A stretch of DNA of 64,000 nucleotides from NCBI GenBank assembly GCA_037043455.1, contig JAWPHD010001278.1, positions 62,001 to 126,000 of the forward strand, written 5' to 3'. Each line of letters begins with the position of its first letter. Within the stretch, counting starts at the first letter, position 1. The notes beneath the pieces were generated by a model, which saw only the letters and a program-made list of their open reading frames with translations, ran no database searches and was not told the DNA's origin. This document shows positions 12,901 through 24,900 of this stretch, one piece after another. The translations under genes were made by a program, and so were the position numbers. Source of the stretch: Cyrtodaria siliqua (lineage: Eukaryota; Mollusca; Bivalvia; Adapedonta; Hiatellidae).

Positions 12901-15900
12901 GTTCAGGAGAACAAGTACGGACAAAGTTTATGTATTAAAACCTTTAAAGAGCCATACCTCCGCCAAAATCATTCAACCAGAACATGGCGACAATATGTGC
13001 AATTAGGCTCGGTACCGATCCTTCTTGCCAAGTTTGGTTAAAATCCGGCCAGGGGCTCAGGAGAACTAGTCCAGACAAAGTTTGTGTATTAAAACATTTA
13101 TAGGGCCATAACTCTGCCAAAAAACATTCAAGTGGAACATGGCAGAGATATGCGCAAGATTGGTACAATCATCCTTGCCAATTTCCGCTGAAATTTGGCC
13201 AGGGTGTAGAACAAGAGATCAATGACCTTGAAGCTCTACTGATTGATTTTGATTTCAGGAAGTAGTCGCTACAAACTTGTTTTTTGAAAATTTATTTTTA
13301 GCCGTGGCGGCCAACTTGAATTTCCGGCTGACCTGAAATTTTGCTAGGATCAATTAGACATCAAGAGCAACATTCCTGTGAAGTTTCATGAAAATCCGTT
13401 AAGTAGTTTCAGAGGAGTAGTCGCTACAAGTTTTCATTATATAACTCTATGTAAACAAAGATGGCCGCTGACAGCCATGTTTAACATCGAATCAAAACGA
13501 TTTTTGACAGGGACCAACATCATGTCATGCTGATCATTTTAGAAAAAGTCCCATATCAATATCACTTATAGTTTTCAAGAAGTAGTCGCTACAAACTTGT
13601 ATTTTGAAAATCTATTTTTAGCCATGGCGGCCATCTTCAATTTCTGGCCAACCTGAAATTTTGCTAGGATCAATTAGACATCAAGAGCAACATTCCTGTG
13701 AAGTTTCATGAAAATCCGTCAAGTAGTTTCAGAGGAGTAGTCGCTACAAGTTTTCATTATATAACTCTATGTAAACAAAGATGGCCACTGGCAGCTATGT
13801 TTAACGTCGAATCAAAATAATATTCGACTCGGATAACCATCATGTCATGCTGATCATTTTAGAAAAAGTCCCATATTAATATCATTTATAGTTTTCAAGA
13901 AGTAGTCGCTACAATTTTTTTTTTCAAAAATCTATTTTTAGCTGTGGCGGCCATCTTGAATTTCTGGCCGATCTAAAATGTTGCTAGGATCAATTAGACA
14001 TTAAGAGCAAAACTCCTGTAAAGTTTCATGAAAATCCACCAAGTAGTTTCAGAGTAGTCGCTACAAGTTTTTACTATATAACTCTATGTATAGAAAGATG
14101 GCCGCTGGCAGCCATGTTTAACATCAAATCAAAACGATTTTTGACAAGGACCAACATCATGTCATGCTGATCATTTTAGAAAAAGTCCCATATCAATATC
14201 ACTTATAGTTTTCAAGAAGTAGTCGCCACAAACTTGTATTTTGAAAATTTATTTTTATCCGTGGCGGCCATCTTGAATTTCCGTCCGACCTGAAATTTTG
14301 CTAGGATCAATTAGACATCAAGAGCAACATTCCTGTGAAGTTTCATGAAAATCCGTCAAGTAGTTTCAGAGGAGTAGTCGCTACAAACTTGTTTTTAAAA
14401 AACCTATTTTTAGATTTGGTGGCCATCTTGGATTTCACATCAACATGAATTTTTGCTATGTTCAACTAGACTTCATGGGCAACATTTCTGTAAAGTTTCA
14501 TGAAAATCCATTCAGTAGTTTCAGAGGAGTAGTCGCTACAAAAAAAGTTTACGGACAGACGGACAGACAGACGGATGGACAGACGGACACGGAAACCGCA
14601 CCACGGCATAAGCTCTGCTGATCTCTGATCAGTCGAGCTAAAAACTAGTCCGGACAAAGTCGGTGTATTAAAACTTTTAAAGGGCCATAATTCGGCCAAC
14701 AAGCATTCAACCGGAACACGGCAACGACATGCATAACTAGGCTTGGTACTGATCATCCCTTATGGTTCATACAGACTTTTCAAACCTAAATTTAGGGCCT
14801 TTTTAGGGACATTTTTGCTAAATTTAGGGCCTCAATATTTATAGCATAATTATGTGTTTGACTAAAATTCCTGCTTACTGCTACAGTAAAACTCCTCTAA
14901 AGTGACCCCTACAAGAATATAGGTGGCAGCTTAATGCAGCATGATAGTATTGTAGAAAGCTGCTCTAATAGCTTTCTGCAAACTATAGTGCTGCATTAAG
15001 CAGTCACCTGTAAAAAAAAACACTAAATATGTATATTGTAAGCGGTTGCATTAGCTGGGTTTTACTGTATTTATAGCCAATAAACCTGGACCTACCTAAG
15101 ATTAAACAGTTTTCAGCTCTGTGGCCTTGTCACCTAAGATTAAACAGTTTTCAGCTCTGTGACCTTGTCACTGATCTTACTCTCCAGCTGAGTACATAGC
15201 AAACTTTTCTCTTTTGACTTTTCCCTGAGAGCATTGGATTTGGCTATATGTGAAAAATTCCTCTCCTTTTCTGCTTTCATAGCAAACTCATCAGCGGCTT
15301 TATTGAGGGAGTATTGGGAAAGTAAGAGTTAAGCCCAAAAAAACACTTTTTTTTTTTAATTATACCCCACCCACTCCACCAAATATTGGCCGCGATTTTT
15401 CAAAAACAGCCGTGCAACAATGGCTGCACGGTTGGCTCAGTCGTTGGCTGGCTAGTAACTTCCCCTCTGAAATATAACCGAGTATGAATCAAACTGAGTA
15501 CGATGTACAATAGTGCAAATCTAATTTCGTAGGAGTTGTCGTTCTTGAATTCATTCTATTTTTAGAAATTTCGTAGGAGTTGTCATTCTTGAATTTATTC
15601 TATTTTTAGAAGCAACAACACCTTGACAGCCCAAATAATGTGCGAAATGAAATTTAGGGCCACCAAAACTAATTTTTAGGGCCGTATAGAGTAACTTTAG
15701 GGACTTTTTAGGGCCTGACATGCAATTTAGGGCCTTTTCAAGCAACTCATCAAAATTTAGGGCCTTTTCAAGTCTGTGCGAACCATGTCCCTGCAAAGTT
15801 TCGTTGAAATCCGGCCAGGGGTTCAGGATAACTAGTCCGGACAAAGTTTGTGAGATACAGACAACAGACAGACAGCATAAAAACAATATGTCTCCCCTCC

Positions 15901-18900
15901 ACAAAGTGGGGTAGACATAAAAAAATAAAAAAATCTACACAATAGAATTCTCAATGCCTTTTTAAGATTAACAGAGTCTCAGATCTTTATTGCGTCACCG
16001 TATAAAAGTTATCGCCAATGTTCTTAACTATGATTTTATTTTACTTTTTTTTATTTTTATTTTTTTTTTCTGTTTGTTTTTCAGCTACCAATAATGGTAA
16101 GCCCATTTATTTTCCCCGTCAATGAGTGTGTTGTGGGTCGGGGAACCATCCCACCGTACACTAATGGATAAAGTTTGATTTTAAAGTAATACATACCCAT
16201 ATATTGCAGCGTGCCACAGACAGTGCGTGTCTTCTCCCCACGAGACAACCATTTTGCCAGCCCGAAGTCAGTCAACTGTATATGCCCTAGTTAAAACATG
16301 ATTACAATTTGTATTAAATAAGACACATGACTAGTATTATACATGTACACATGTAGTTGAAATGATCGGTAATTCCCAATTCTAATCCATTTTCGAATGC
16401 TTAAACAGGGTACATCAGCCTTTTTCTAGAAGAATGTAAAATTTTAAATATGTTTCAATTCATGACTAAATGTTTGTTTGGAGTTTTACGTCATTTTCAA
16501 CACATGTACGGTTCAATTTATTAGTGAAGGCAGACAACCCACTTTTCCTGGGTAGAACCAGTACTGTACACCTCCGTAAGAATCGACACTTCCTCACTTA
16601 CAAGTCGAGCTCCCAGTGGGATTCGTACCGGCAGCAGTGAGAGGCGAGAAGGTTTACAACACAACGTCGTTAACCCTTCTGACGGATTAAATACTTAATA
16701 TATTAAATGTTTAATATTCCAAATATGGTGTTAGCTCCATGTTAGAGCTAAAATATTTATTCATCATACATTTTGAATGGAACTGGGTGTAAAATGGTTA
16801 AATTAACCCTGGTGTGAACCTAGGATAGCACGTAATACTGTGCAAATTAATTTCCTTGTACATTCTGTTTTGGCCCCTTAGAATAGAAAACATATTTATT
16901 TGTAAATTTTAAGTCCATTTGACAACCATGTAAAACCTGATGTATCCTTTTTAAAAGGAAATAAATCATATTTTTATAATCATTTGAATTGTTTGACAAA
17001 AACAAATTTACGTGCTAGAAGTCAATTTATTACAATAAAACTGATAAACCAGATATCATTGGAAGTGCATCTGTTTTTAACTATGATGGTACCCACTTCC
17101 TAATATGTGTATTTACGCTTGTATTACAAACACGGGAACCATACAAAGTTAAAAATAGATCTTTATAGTAGCAGATCACAATATACTTTCATAATCAAAA
17201 CACATGTGTAGAGAAAACCGGTATAAACCGGTATGCTAAAAAAATATCACGGTAATTATTATTTTGAGGTCCGTATCACAATACACTGATAAACCGATAC
17301 CATGCAGCACTAATATTGAATAAGATTGAGCTGTATTCCTCCTATACCTTTACATTTTATATTCAAAGTTGGGTCCTTTTTTTAGCAGCCTCATAAGCTC
17401 ATTGGACATGGCTTAGGCTTTAGATAAGAGATGCAGATCTCTACCCACGTGGGTTCCTGTCCTGAAGGTGGCAAGCATGATAGGAAACTTTATCCTTCAT
17501 CTCATCTCCCCCTGAGGTCGCCGTCATGTTAAGACCTTACATGTGTTTATGTTATGTAAAACCAAATTTTATTTCTTGCCTTTTTACTACTGAAAAGCTC
17601 CGTCTTGTTTTAACCCTTTCGCCGCCAAATTTCAAATGTATTCTGCTAAAATTTGAATTCAAACCGTCCAGATATATTTTATATATAAAGTGCTATGGAA
17701 AATATTCTTACTGAGTGGCGAACAGGGTAAACCCTGATCAGCCTGCGAATGGGTCTACAATGGTTGTAAAATCTATGCTTTCGACTGTGGCAGCAAAAGG
17801 GTTAATCCAAGTTATCTTCAAGATAATGTATAGAAAACCTACCTTCATAATCAAAAAGTAAATTTTCCATCTGAAATGGGAGAAGGAAGTTTTAAACATA
17901 ATTTTACGTTTACACCAGTTCATAATTTATTATTGTGGTCAATGGTTGTACAGTTAGTATGAGCACAATTTAAACTTGGTTAATTTTCAAAAGGAACTTT
18001 TTTAAAACATCTATTTAAACTCTCAAACATATTTTTAAACATAAAACTGGCAAAAGTTGATGACAAGACAGAATAGAATAGAACATGACAATGAACAAAC
18101 AGGAAATCAAATTATATAATAATAAAACATTAAGTACAACACACTAGTATTGTTCCGATTAATCGATTTTATCTATCAGTTATGCCTTTGATCTGATTAA
18201 TCGATTACAATTTTTCATGATCGACTTTACTCGGTTGTTCAAAGTTATGGCTTATATCATTCTCTTGTACTAAAATATACAAGAAAATAAAATGAGCTGT
18301 AATTTTGCAACAAGTAATCACATATTTATAGTGGGTAATATCACAACTTATTTTTTAAAATATATATTGGTCAGTTTCATCCAGTTCCTTTATTACCAGA
18401 ACATACTTGAAATGTGATTATTTTCTTCATTATAATTTGAAAAAGGCTTACATCTGTCTTTCATAGCAGCCATGTTTAATCGATTAATGATCGATCATTG
18501 GTCGGTCAAATGTTTTGATGATCGATCATGAATTTTCAGCCGATTCCCAACACTACAACACACTGAATTGTTGCTTAACTGCTTACAAATTGATTAGGTT
18601 ATTTCAAGCTGCATAATGGAGAGGAAAGAATACCCAGTAATTGGGGAAATCAACCCTACCCTAAGGAAAAAGAAACCAATTTTTTATACAATTACATATA
18701 AAAGCAATAGCGGAAGTGCAAAAGAAAAAATATACACATACCTTCATATCTCTGTATATAACACCTGATTTATGAAGATAATCTGAAATTGAGAAAACAG
18801 TCGCTTAAATGAAAAATATGAGATGTAGTCATCGATATATCATCTCACCGCTTCATTTTATTTCATGGAAGGAAAAGCTTCTGTAAATAATTTCAAATAA

Positions 18901-21900
18901 AAAAGGACCTGTATTGCTCATAATCTAAGGAAATTTTTTTTTATCTGAAATTGTTGGTTGTTTGATCTATAAATAGTTTTTTCTCTTGGAAGTGTCGAGT
19001 GACTTACCTAATACCATTGCTAACTCAGCCACATATAATTTCACAAGGTTTTCTGGGAAATAACCATGGAATGTCCACAGGGTAAACATGTCACCATATG
19101 GAATGTATTCCAACACTGAAACACAACAGGAATATAAGTGTGTAAAATAATAAGCAGACGGGCATGCCCGGCATGTCTGAGAGCCAGGGTCAAAACGTAA
19201 ATAAGTTCAGTTTAAAAAGTGTAGGGTTTATTATCTTATTAACTGAGCTCATCTCAAATGATAATGTTTGCAGATGCACAAACCAAATCAAGATTTTCAC
19301 TAAATGGGCATGATAAATGAATGCTATTGCATGTTGAAATGTCAATATTTTTTTTATCTAAAATGCAAATACTATACTGCAGACGAAACAAATTCAAAGA
19401 AATAACGTTCTCACATCTGGGGAGAAACTTACTTATGTACAGGTGTTTTCTTGACTGCCAGTATTCGTGGCATTTCACGATAAATGGATGATCCCCTAAA
19501 ATAGACTGGAAAAGAACAATAATAATATATAAAATGGCTTCTGAAAGTGTAATAAAGACATGACATAAACATAAAGCACTAGAGGTATTAAAGTAAATAA
19601 CATCAGTTGACTTTAATTTAAACATATTTATTTTACAGCGATCGCGAAACAAGTTCTTGCAACTTAGATTAATCACTCTCGAACAAGTTCTTGCAACTTA
19701 GATTAATCACTCTCGATGGCTTTCTGGGTAGAACCAAGTACTAAGCAATGTGGATTAATTATCTTGCTCAAGGATAAATAACGTGGCCGGGGCGAGGATC
19801 GAACCCATGACCTCTCGATCTGAAGTTTGGCGCTATACCACTGGACCACGCACTCATCGTAGACTTTAAGGCACCATTCTAACGTTACGTGACGTTACGA
19901 GTTGTGTGATAAAAAAAAAATCACATTCATGTAAGTTTATTACTGAATTATAATTAAACTCATTTATATCAAAAACTATATGATGCAGTCACATAGCATA
20001 TCATATCTGCCAGCTTGTTTACTTTAATAAATAAAAGCATTGCCTTAGATACTTTTTGATTTTTTGTACAAGGTTGCTTTTATGATTGATTTAAAACTAG
20101 AGCCATCACTGAAGGTGACCTGTTTGAATATGTTTGTAGCCTAAAAAAGGGTACTGATTCTATATTTTCATATAACTTAACAAAAGAACAAAATTAAAGT
20201 TAACCCAAATTATTTGAAGGTGATTAATACTCCAGCATTGGTGTCCAGTCACAACAGGTATCACTACCTTAATATGGATGCGTGGAAATACTCTGAAGTT
20301 GGTACTGAGCAGTCTCAATTATAAATAATTACATAATATGTGGAGTCTTATGTAAAATTATTGGACTGTAACCTTACGAGGTCTTAAAATTAGTAGTGTG
20401 TACCTACTGGTAACGACATTTCACATAAGGAAAAAGAAAAGAAGATATGTTATACAACGATTGTCTTGAATCATTAAAGCGACAAATAATTAAAATATGT
20501 GGAGTCTTATGTAAAAATGAGTGGAGTGTAACCTAATGAAATCTTATATTTAGTGGAGTGTAACAGTATAATATATGGTTTTCATTAAGTATTTTCACAT
20601 CATACCAAAATGGAAAAGCAAATAAGCAACGAATATATGCTTAATAACTCGAAAGTGATTTCTTTATAGAACCCACCAAAGCTTGTTAGGCACAGGTATA
20701 AATATGTGGTCTACTCAAACGTAAAAATTAGTGGAGTGTAACCTTATGTCTTCACATATATAGTGTGCAACTGTATAGGTCCCCGATATTTACTCCGGTG
20801 CCATTATACATACAATCCACGTGAGATAACATGTATTTGGTGTATTACCTGACTGTATTACTGCCTCATCTTTACACTGTTGTATTTCATGTCCACGATG
20901 TGACATGTAGTTAATGTGCGTGCGTTTGTATATATATATGAGACGTGTATTTGGTGTATTACCTGTATCACTGCCTCATCTTTACACTGTTGTATTGCAC
21001 TTTCCACGATGTGACATGTAGTTAATGTGTTCATGCGCGTGAGTGTGTATGTATATGACATGTATTTGGTGTATTACCTGTATCACTGCCTCATCTTTAC
21101 ACTGTTGTATTGCACTTTCCACGATGTGACATGTAGTTAATGTGTGCGTGCGAAAGTGTGTTCAGGGTTCTCAATAGACGCGTACACATGCGTTTTGACG
21201 CATGGAAATTCAATTTGACCCAATTCTGACGCAACTAATTTACCACTTGTGCGTTTTTATGACGCGCGTGTATTTGCTTCCAAGCATCAATCCAATACAC
21301 ATGTACCTATTTTCGATAGTCCAAACATCCAAACAATGAGCACGCGCTGCATAACAGTGATTGACACCTTGCCTGACGACCTTGATCGCCTCTCAACCAA
21401 TCAAATTTGCTGCTATCGCAGCTTGTGGAACAGAGGCGGAAATAACCTGTCTGTAAATGGTGTCACTGTGTAATGCTTTTTGCGGGTGGAGACTACTATG
21501 TCTTGATTGGATTAACTGTTTAATTGATTGCTACCGGCTTCTGATTGATTAGCTGTTAATTAGACCGAATTGAAATAAAACAAATGCTAGAGGTCAAGCA
21601 TGTGAAGAGATAAAATCTGCGAAAATAATTGAATTGAATTGGATTTTATAGTCACACCAACAGCTAAGGTCATATGCCGACTTTCCAGCTTCCACTGGTG
21701 GAGGAAGACCCCAGGTGCCCCTCCGGGCCATTTTCATGCACGGGCGGGCACCGACGTTCCGCAAGCCAGCTGGATAGCTTCCCCCATAAAGATTCCTAGG
21801 CCTCTGAGGGATCGAACCTACAGCGGTGAGGGGCAAGTCGGCGAAAATAAAATTCACTTTGTGTTTGTTGTTTGTTTATTTGTGTTAATTTTGTTTTACG

Positions 21901-24900
21901 CACGTTTTAAAGAACAAAGAAATATAGTTTTAATGAGGATAATTTAAATATTTATAAATCGGCGAAATGTACATAAACAGAGCATTTTTTAACCTGGGTT
22001 ATCGTTCAGTCAAAACTTACCGGACATAACCCCATTGTGATATTTTGTGTTTACGTACTATTTTTGTGCTATCGAGTAACGGACTTAATTTATGTATACA
22101 CAAATGGCGCAAAGAAGTATATTTTCGTTTATGTCATCGCAGTCTACACTGCCTGAGGGTGCACTGACCCCGAAGAAGCAGAAAATAAGAGAGCTCGTCT
22201 TATAACAACACCAATAATTTATAATATATAATAACACCAATAACTTATAATATTAACAAATGTGGACCCCAATTTTGTTAAACAGCCTTACATAACTTTG
22301 AATCTTTGACATATTATTGTAAAATGGAATAGTATTTTTTTAAGTTCAAATGTACATCCTTGCACACCTTTCTTGGCAATAAAATATTTACAGAATTCAC
22401 TTAAAGGATGTTTTATAAAACGGCACTTTGATTTGTTTGATTTATATTTGACTTTTGACATTTCAATTTTGACCCTTGGGATTTTTGAGTCAAGGGTCAT
22501 ATGACTTTACTTTTAAAGTCTATTGAGAACCCTGTGTATATATGAGACATGTATTTGGTGGATTACCTGACTGTATTACAGCCTCATCTTTACAGTTATA
22601 TTGCATCTCCATGATGTGACATGTAGTTAATGTGTGCACATGCGTGTGTATGTATATATGAGACTTGTATTAAACTATTTGGTGCATTACCTGTATTACT
22701 GCCTCATCTTTACACTGTTGTATTGCACTCTCTACAATGTGACATGTAGTTAATGTGTGTGCGTGTGTATGTATATATGAGACATGTATTTGGTGTATTA
22801 CCTGTATTACAGCCTCATCTTTACACTGTTGTATTGCACTCTCTACAATGTGACATGTAGTTAATGTGTGTGCGTGTGTATGTATATGAGACATGTATTT
22901 GGTGTATTACCTGTATTACAGCCTCATCTTAACACTGTTGTATTGCACTCTCCATGATGTGACATGTAGTTAATGTGTGCACGTGCGTGCGTGTGTATGT
23001 ATATATGACATGCATTTGGTGTATTACCTGTATTACAGCCTCATCTTTACACTGTTGTATTGCACTCTCCATGATGTGACATGTAGTTAATGTGTGTGCG
23101 TGTGTATGTATATATGAGACATGTATTTGGTGTATTACCTGTATTACAGCCTCATCTTTACACTTTTGTATTGCACTCTCCACGATGTAACATGTAGTTA
23201 ATGTGTGCACGTGCGTGCGTTTGTAAGTATATATGAGACGTGTATTTGGTGTATTACCTGTATTACAGCCTCATCTTTACACTGTTGTATTGCACTCTCC
23301 ACGATGTGACATGTAGTTAATGTGTGCACGTGCGTGCGTGTGTAAGTATATATGAGACATGTATTTGGTGTATTACCTGTATTACAGCCTCATCTTTACA
23401 CTGTTGTATTGCACTCTCCACGATGATTTGCTTCTTGTCCAGAACCTTCAACAGGAAATGTATCATTACATTACAATGTTAATAATATACATACAAAATT
23501 CAAGAACAAGTGTATATGATTTCATACTCTGACAATAAGAACAACAAGTCTGAGCTACAGCACAGGAAACACACCTACATATATAAAGTCAAAAGGAAAA
23601 AGAAACGTGACACGGGAATTTCCGCTATATATTGTATGTACAATATGCTGCTGTTAATCGAATGGTACATGGCTGCATACGATCTTTCCTTTCGGAAAAA
23701 AGACTGAAACAACAAGTAACACAGCAAATAGTATTCCTGCGAAGTTTTATTATTAACAGAAAACGTGTTTGGCGCAAACTTAGGATGCAAAATGTTTCAA
23801 ACTATTTATGTTAAATACACTACTGAACTTGCTCAATTTCTCAAAGAGGAAACTCCAACATTTCTGAATTTCTTGTTACAATGTGTACTGTGATTAAAAC
23901 GTCTACAACATCACAGTTGTGTCCTTTCTCTAACTAACTGCAATTTTTTTTTTACAAAACATTTTGGGATTTCCTTGGAATATATATGAAATTAAGTGTG
24001 CAGTATATACAATATATAGCGGAAACTCCCTTGTCGCGTTTCTTTTTCCTTTCAGTATTATACATATTTATAATACTAGTATATGGATATATCTCTATAC
24101 GTTATATAGAAGGCATTTTCAATGTCAAGTTTAGGTTCAGCGTGACCTTTAAATTGAAGCTTTTGATTCAAAATAGCCAGCCCCAACTGGATCATACTTA
24201 GACAGTCTCATATATGTAGGTTTTGCCAAACAAAAACTTGAAATATCACTGAAGGCGTTGAATTCATAACTTTCGCATCTATTAACTTCCGGTAGGTTGA
24301 GATATTCAGTAGGTGAAAATAAAGGGGTTTACTCGGACTTTATCCTCAATCTCTATATGAAAAATGAAAATATTAGACCATTATTTAAATTAAATGTATC
24401 CATATTGGTGTTTTAAAATCAGACAACACCAAAAGAAGATACATAGATCTATGTACACAAAAAATAAAGCTTTTAATATAATTATCACAACAAACTAGTT
24501 TTATAAAGGGCTAAAGTCAGTTGAGCACCAACGATAAACACCGAGTTTACCCCCTACCAGAATGTGCAGGTCTTTTATTGTATTGATCGCTGATTGGTCA
24601 CATTATTTTGATGATGTCATGTGAAAGTTATGAATACCTCCGCAAAATTAAGCCGAACAAAGGGCAATCATTTTGTAATAAATTAGGAAATCAACAATGG
24701 GTGAATCACTGATGTAGAGGGACATAGGGTCATATGTGTATATGAAGTTTAGAAACAGCCCATTCAAAACTGTTCGAAGAATGCAAGTAATAAAAATGTG
24801 TCAGGCGATGCGAAGGGACAAAAAATGTGTTCGCGATGGGACGTTACGGACAACATGATTCCTATATATCCCCCACTTCACTATGTGAATGAATGCATGG

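Larger units (their letters stand above)
12301..15918 (+). mobile_element. CTAGAR/terminal-hairpin repeat, GTCTCCCC subfamily, with nested insertions
   Basis: Starts CTAGAGGTTGTG, tag ATGTCTCCCCCAC at 12327-12339, then about five to six core units of ~150-157 bases with GGGCCATAACTCTGCCAAAA, TTCAACCAGAACA and GGTCAGGGGTTCAGGAGAAC. After large nested blocks (13245-14540 and 14761-15787) a last core segment leads to the terminal hairpin ATGTCTCCCCTCCACAAAGT... at 15888-15918 with GGGGTAGACAT arm and A-rich tail. Open frames in it are chance frames. It lies in intron 9. Confidence 0.7.
20850..23340 (-). repeat. Tandem array of partial kinase exon 4 plus splice donor
   Basis: Ten units (starting near 20857, 20955, 21072, then after an insertion 22568, 22688, 22800, 22908, 23024, 23134, 23254), mostly 108-120 bases apart. 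Each carries the last ~46 bases of exon 4 (coding [14 protein letters not shown]), the donor CAG|GTAATACACC (two units have a TCA insertion before it) and a piece of intron with GTGTGT/GTATATA microsatellite. None has the first 23 bases of exon 4 or its acceptor; these are replaced by TAACTACATGTCACA. Several adjacent units stay open in one minus-strand frame (for example 22929-23210). Confidence 0.9.

Noticed and set aside
15551..15904. 117-codon minus-strand frame as a gene
   Set aside because: It spans the right end of the 1,027-bp TIR element and the flanking core repeat, so it is a chance frame.
19785..19862. Functional tRNA gene on the minus strand
   Set aside because: A- and B-box-like parts are there, but no regular anticodon stem could be drawn.
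21249..21473. 74-codon frame within the 1,372-bp TIR element as transposase
   Set aside because: Too short, no DDE or zinc-finger motif; the element appears non-autonomous.
20858..23210. Minus-strand frames with repeated [14 protein letters not shown] as a repeat protein
   Set aside because: They are copies of half of kinase exon 4 with intron sequence. No start, acceptor or independent gene structure; reported instead as an array.
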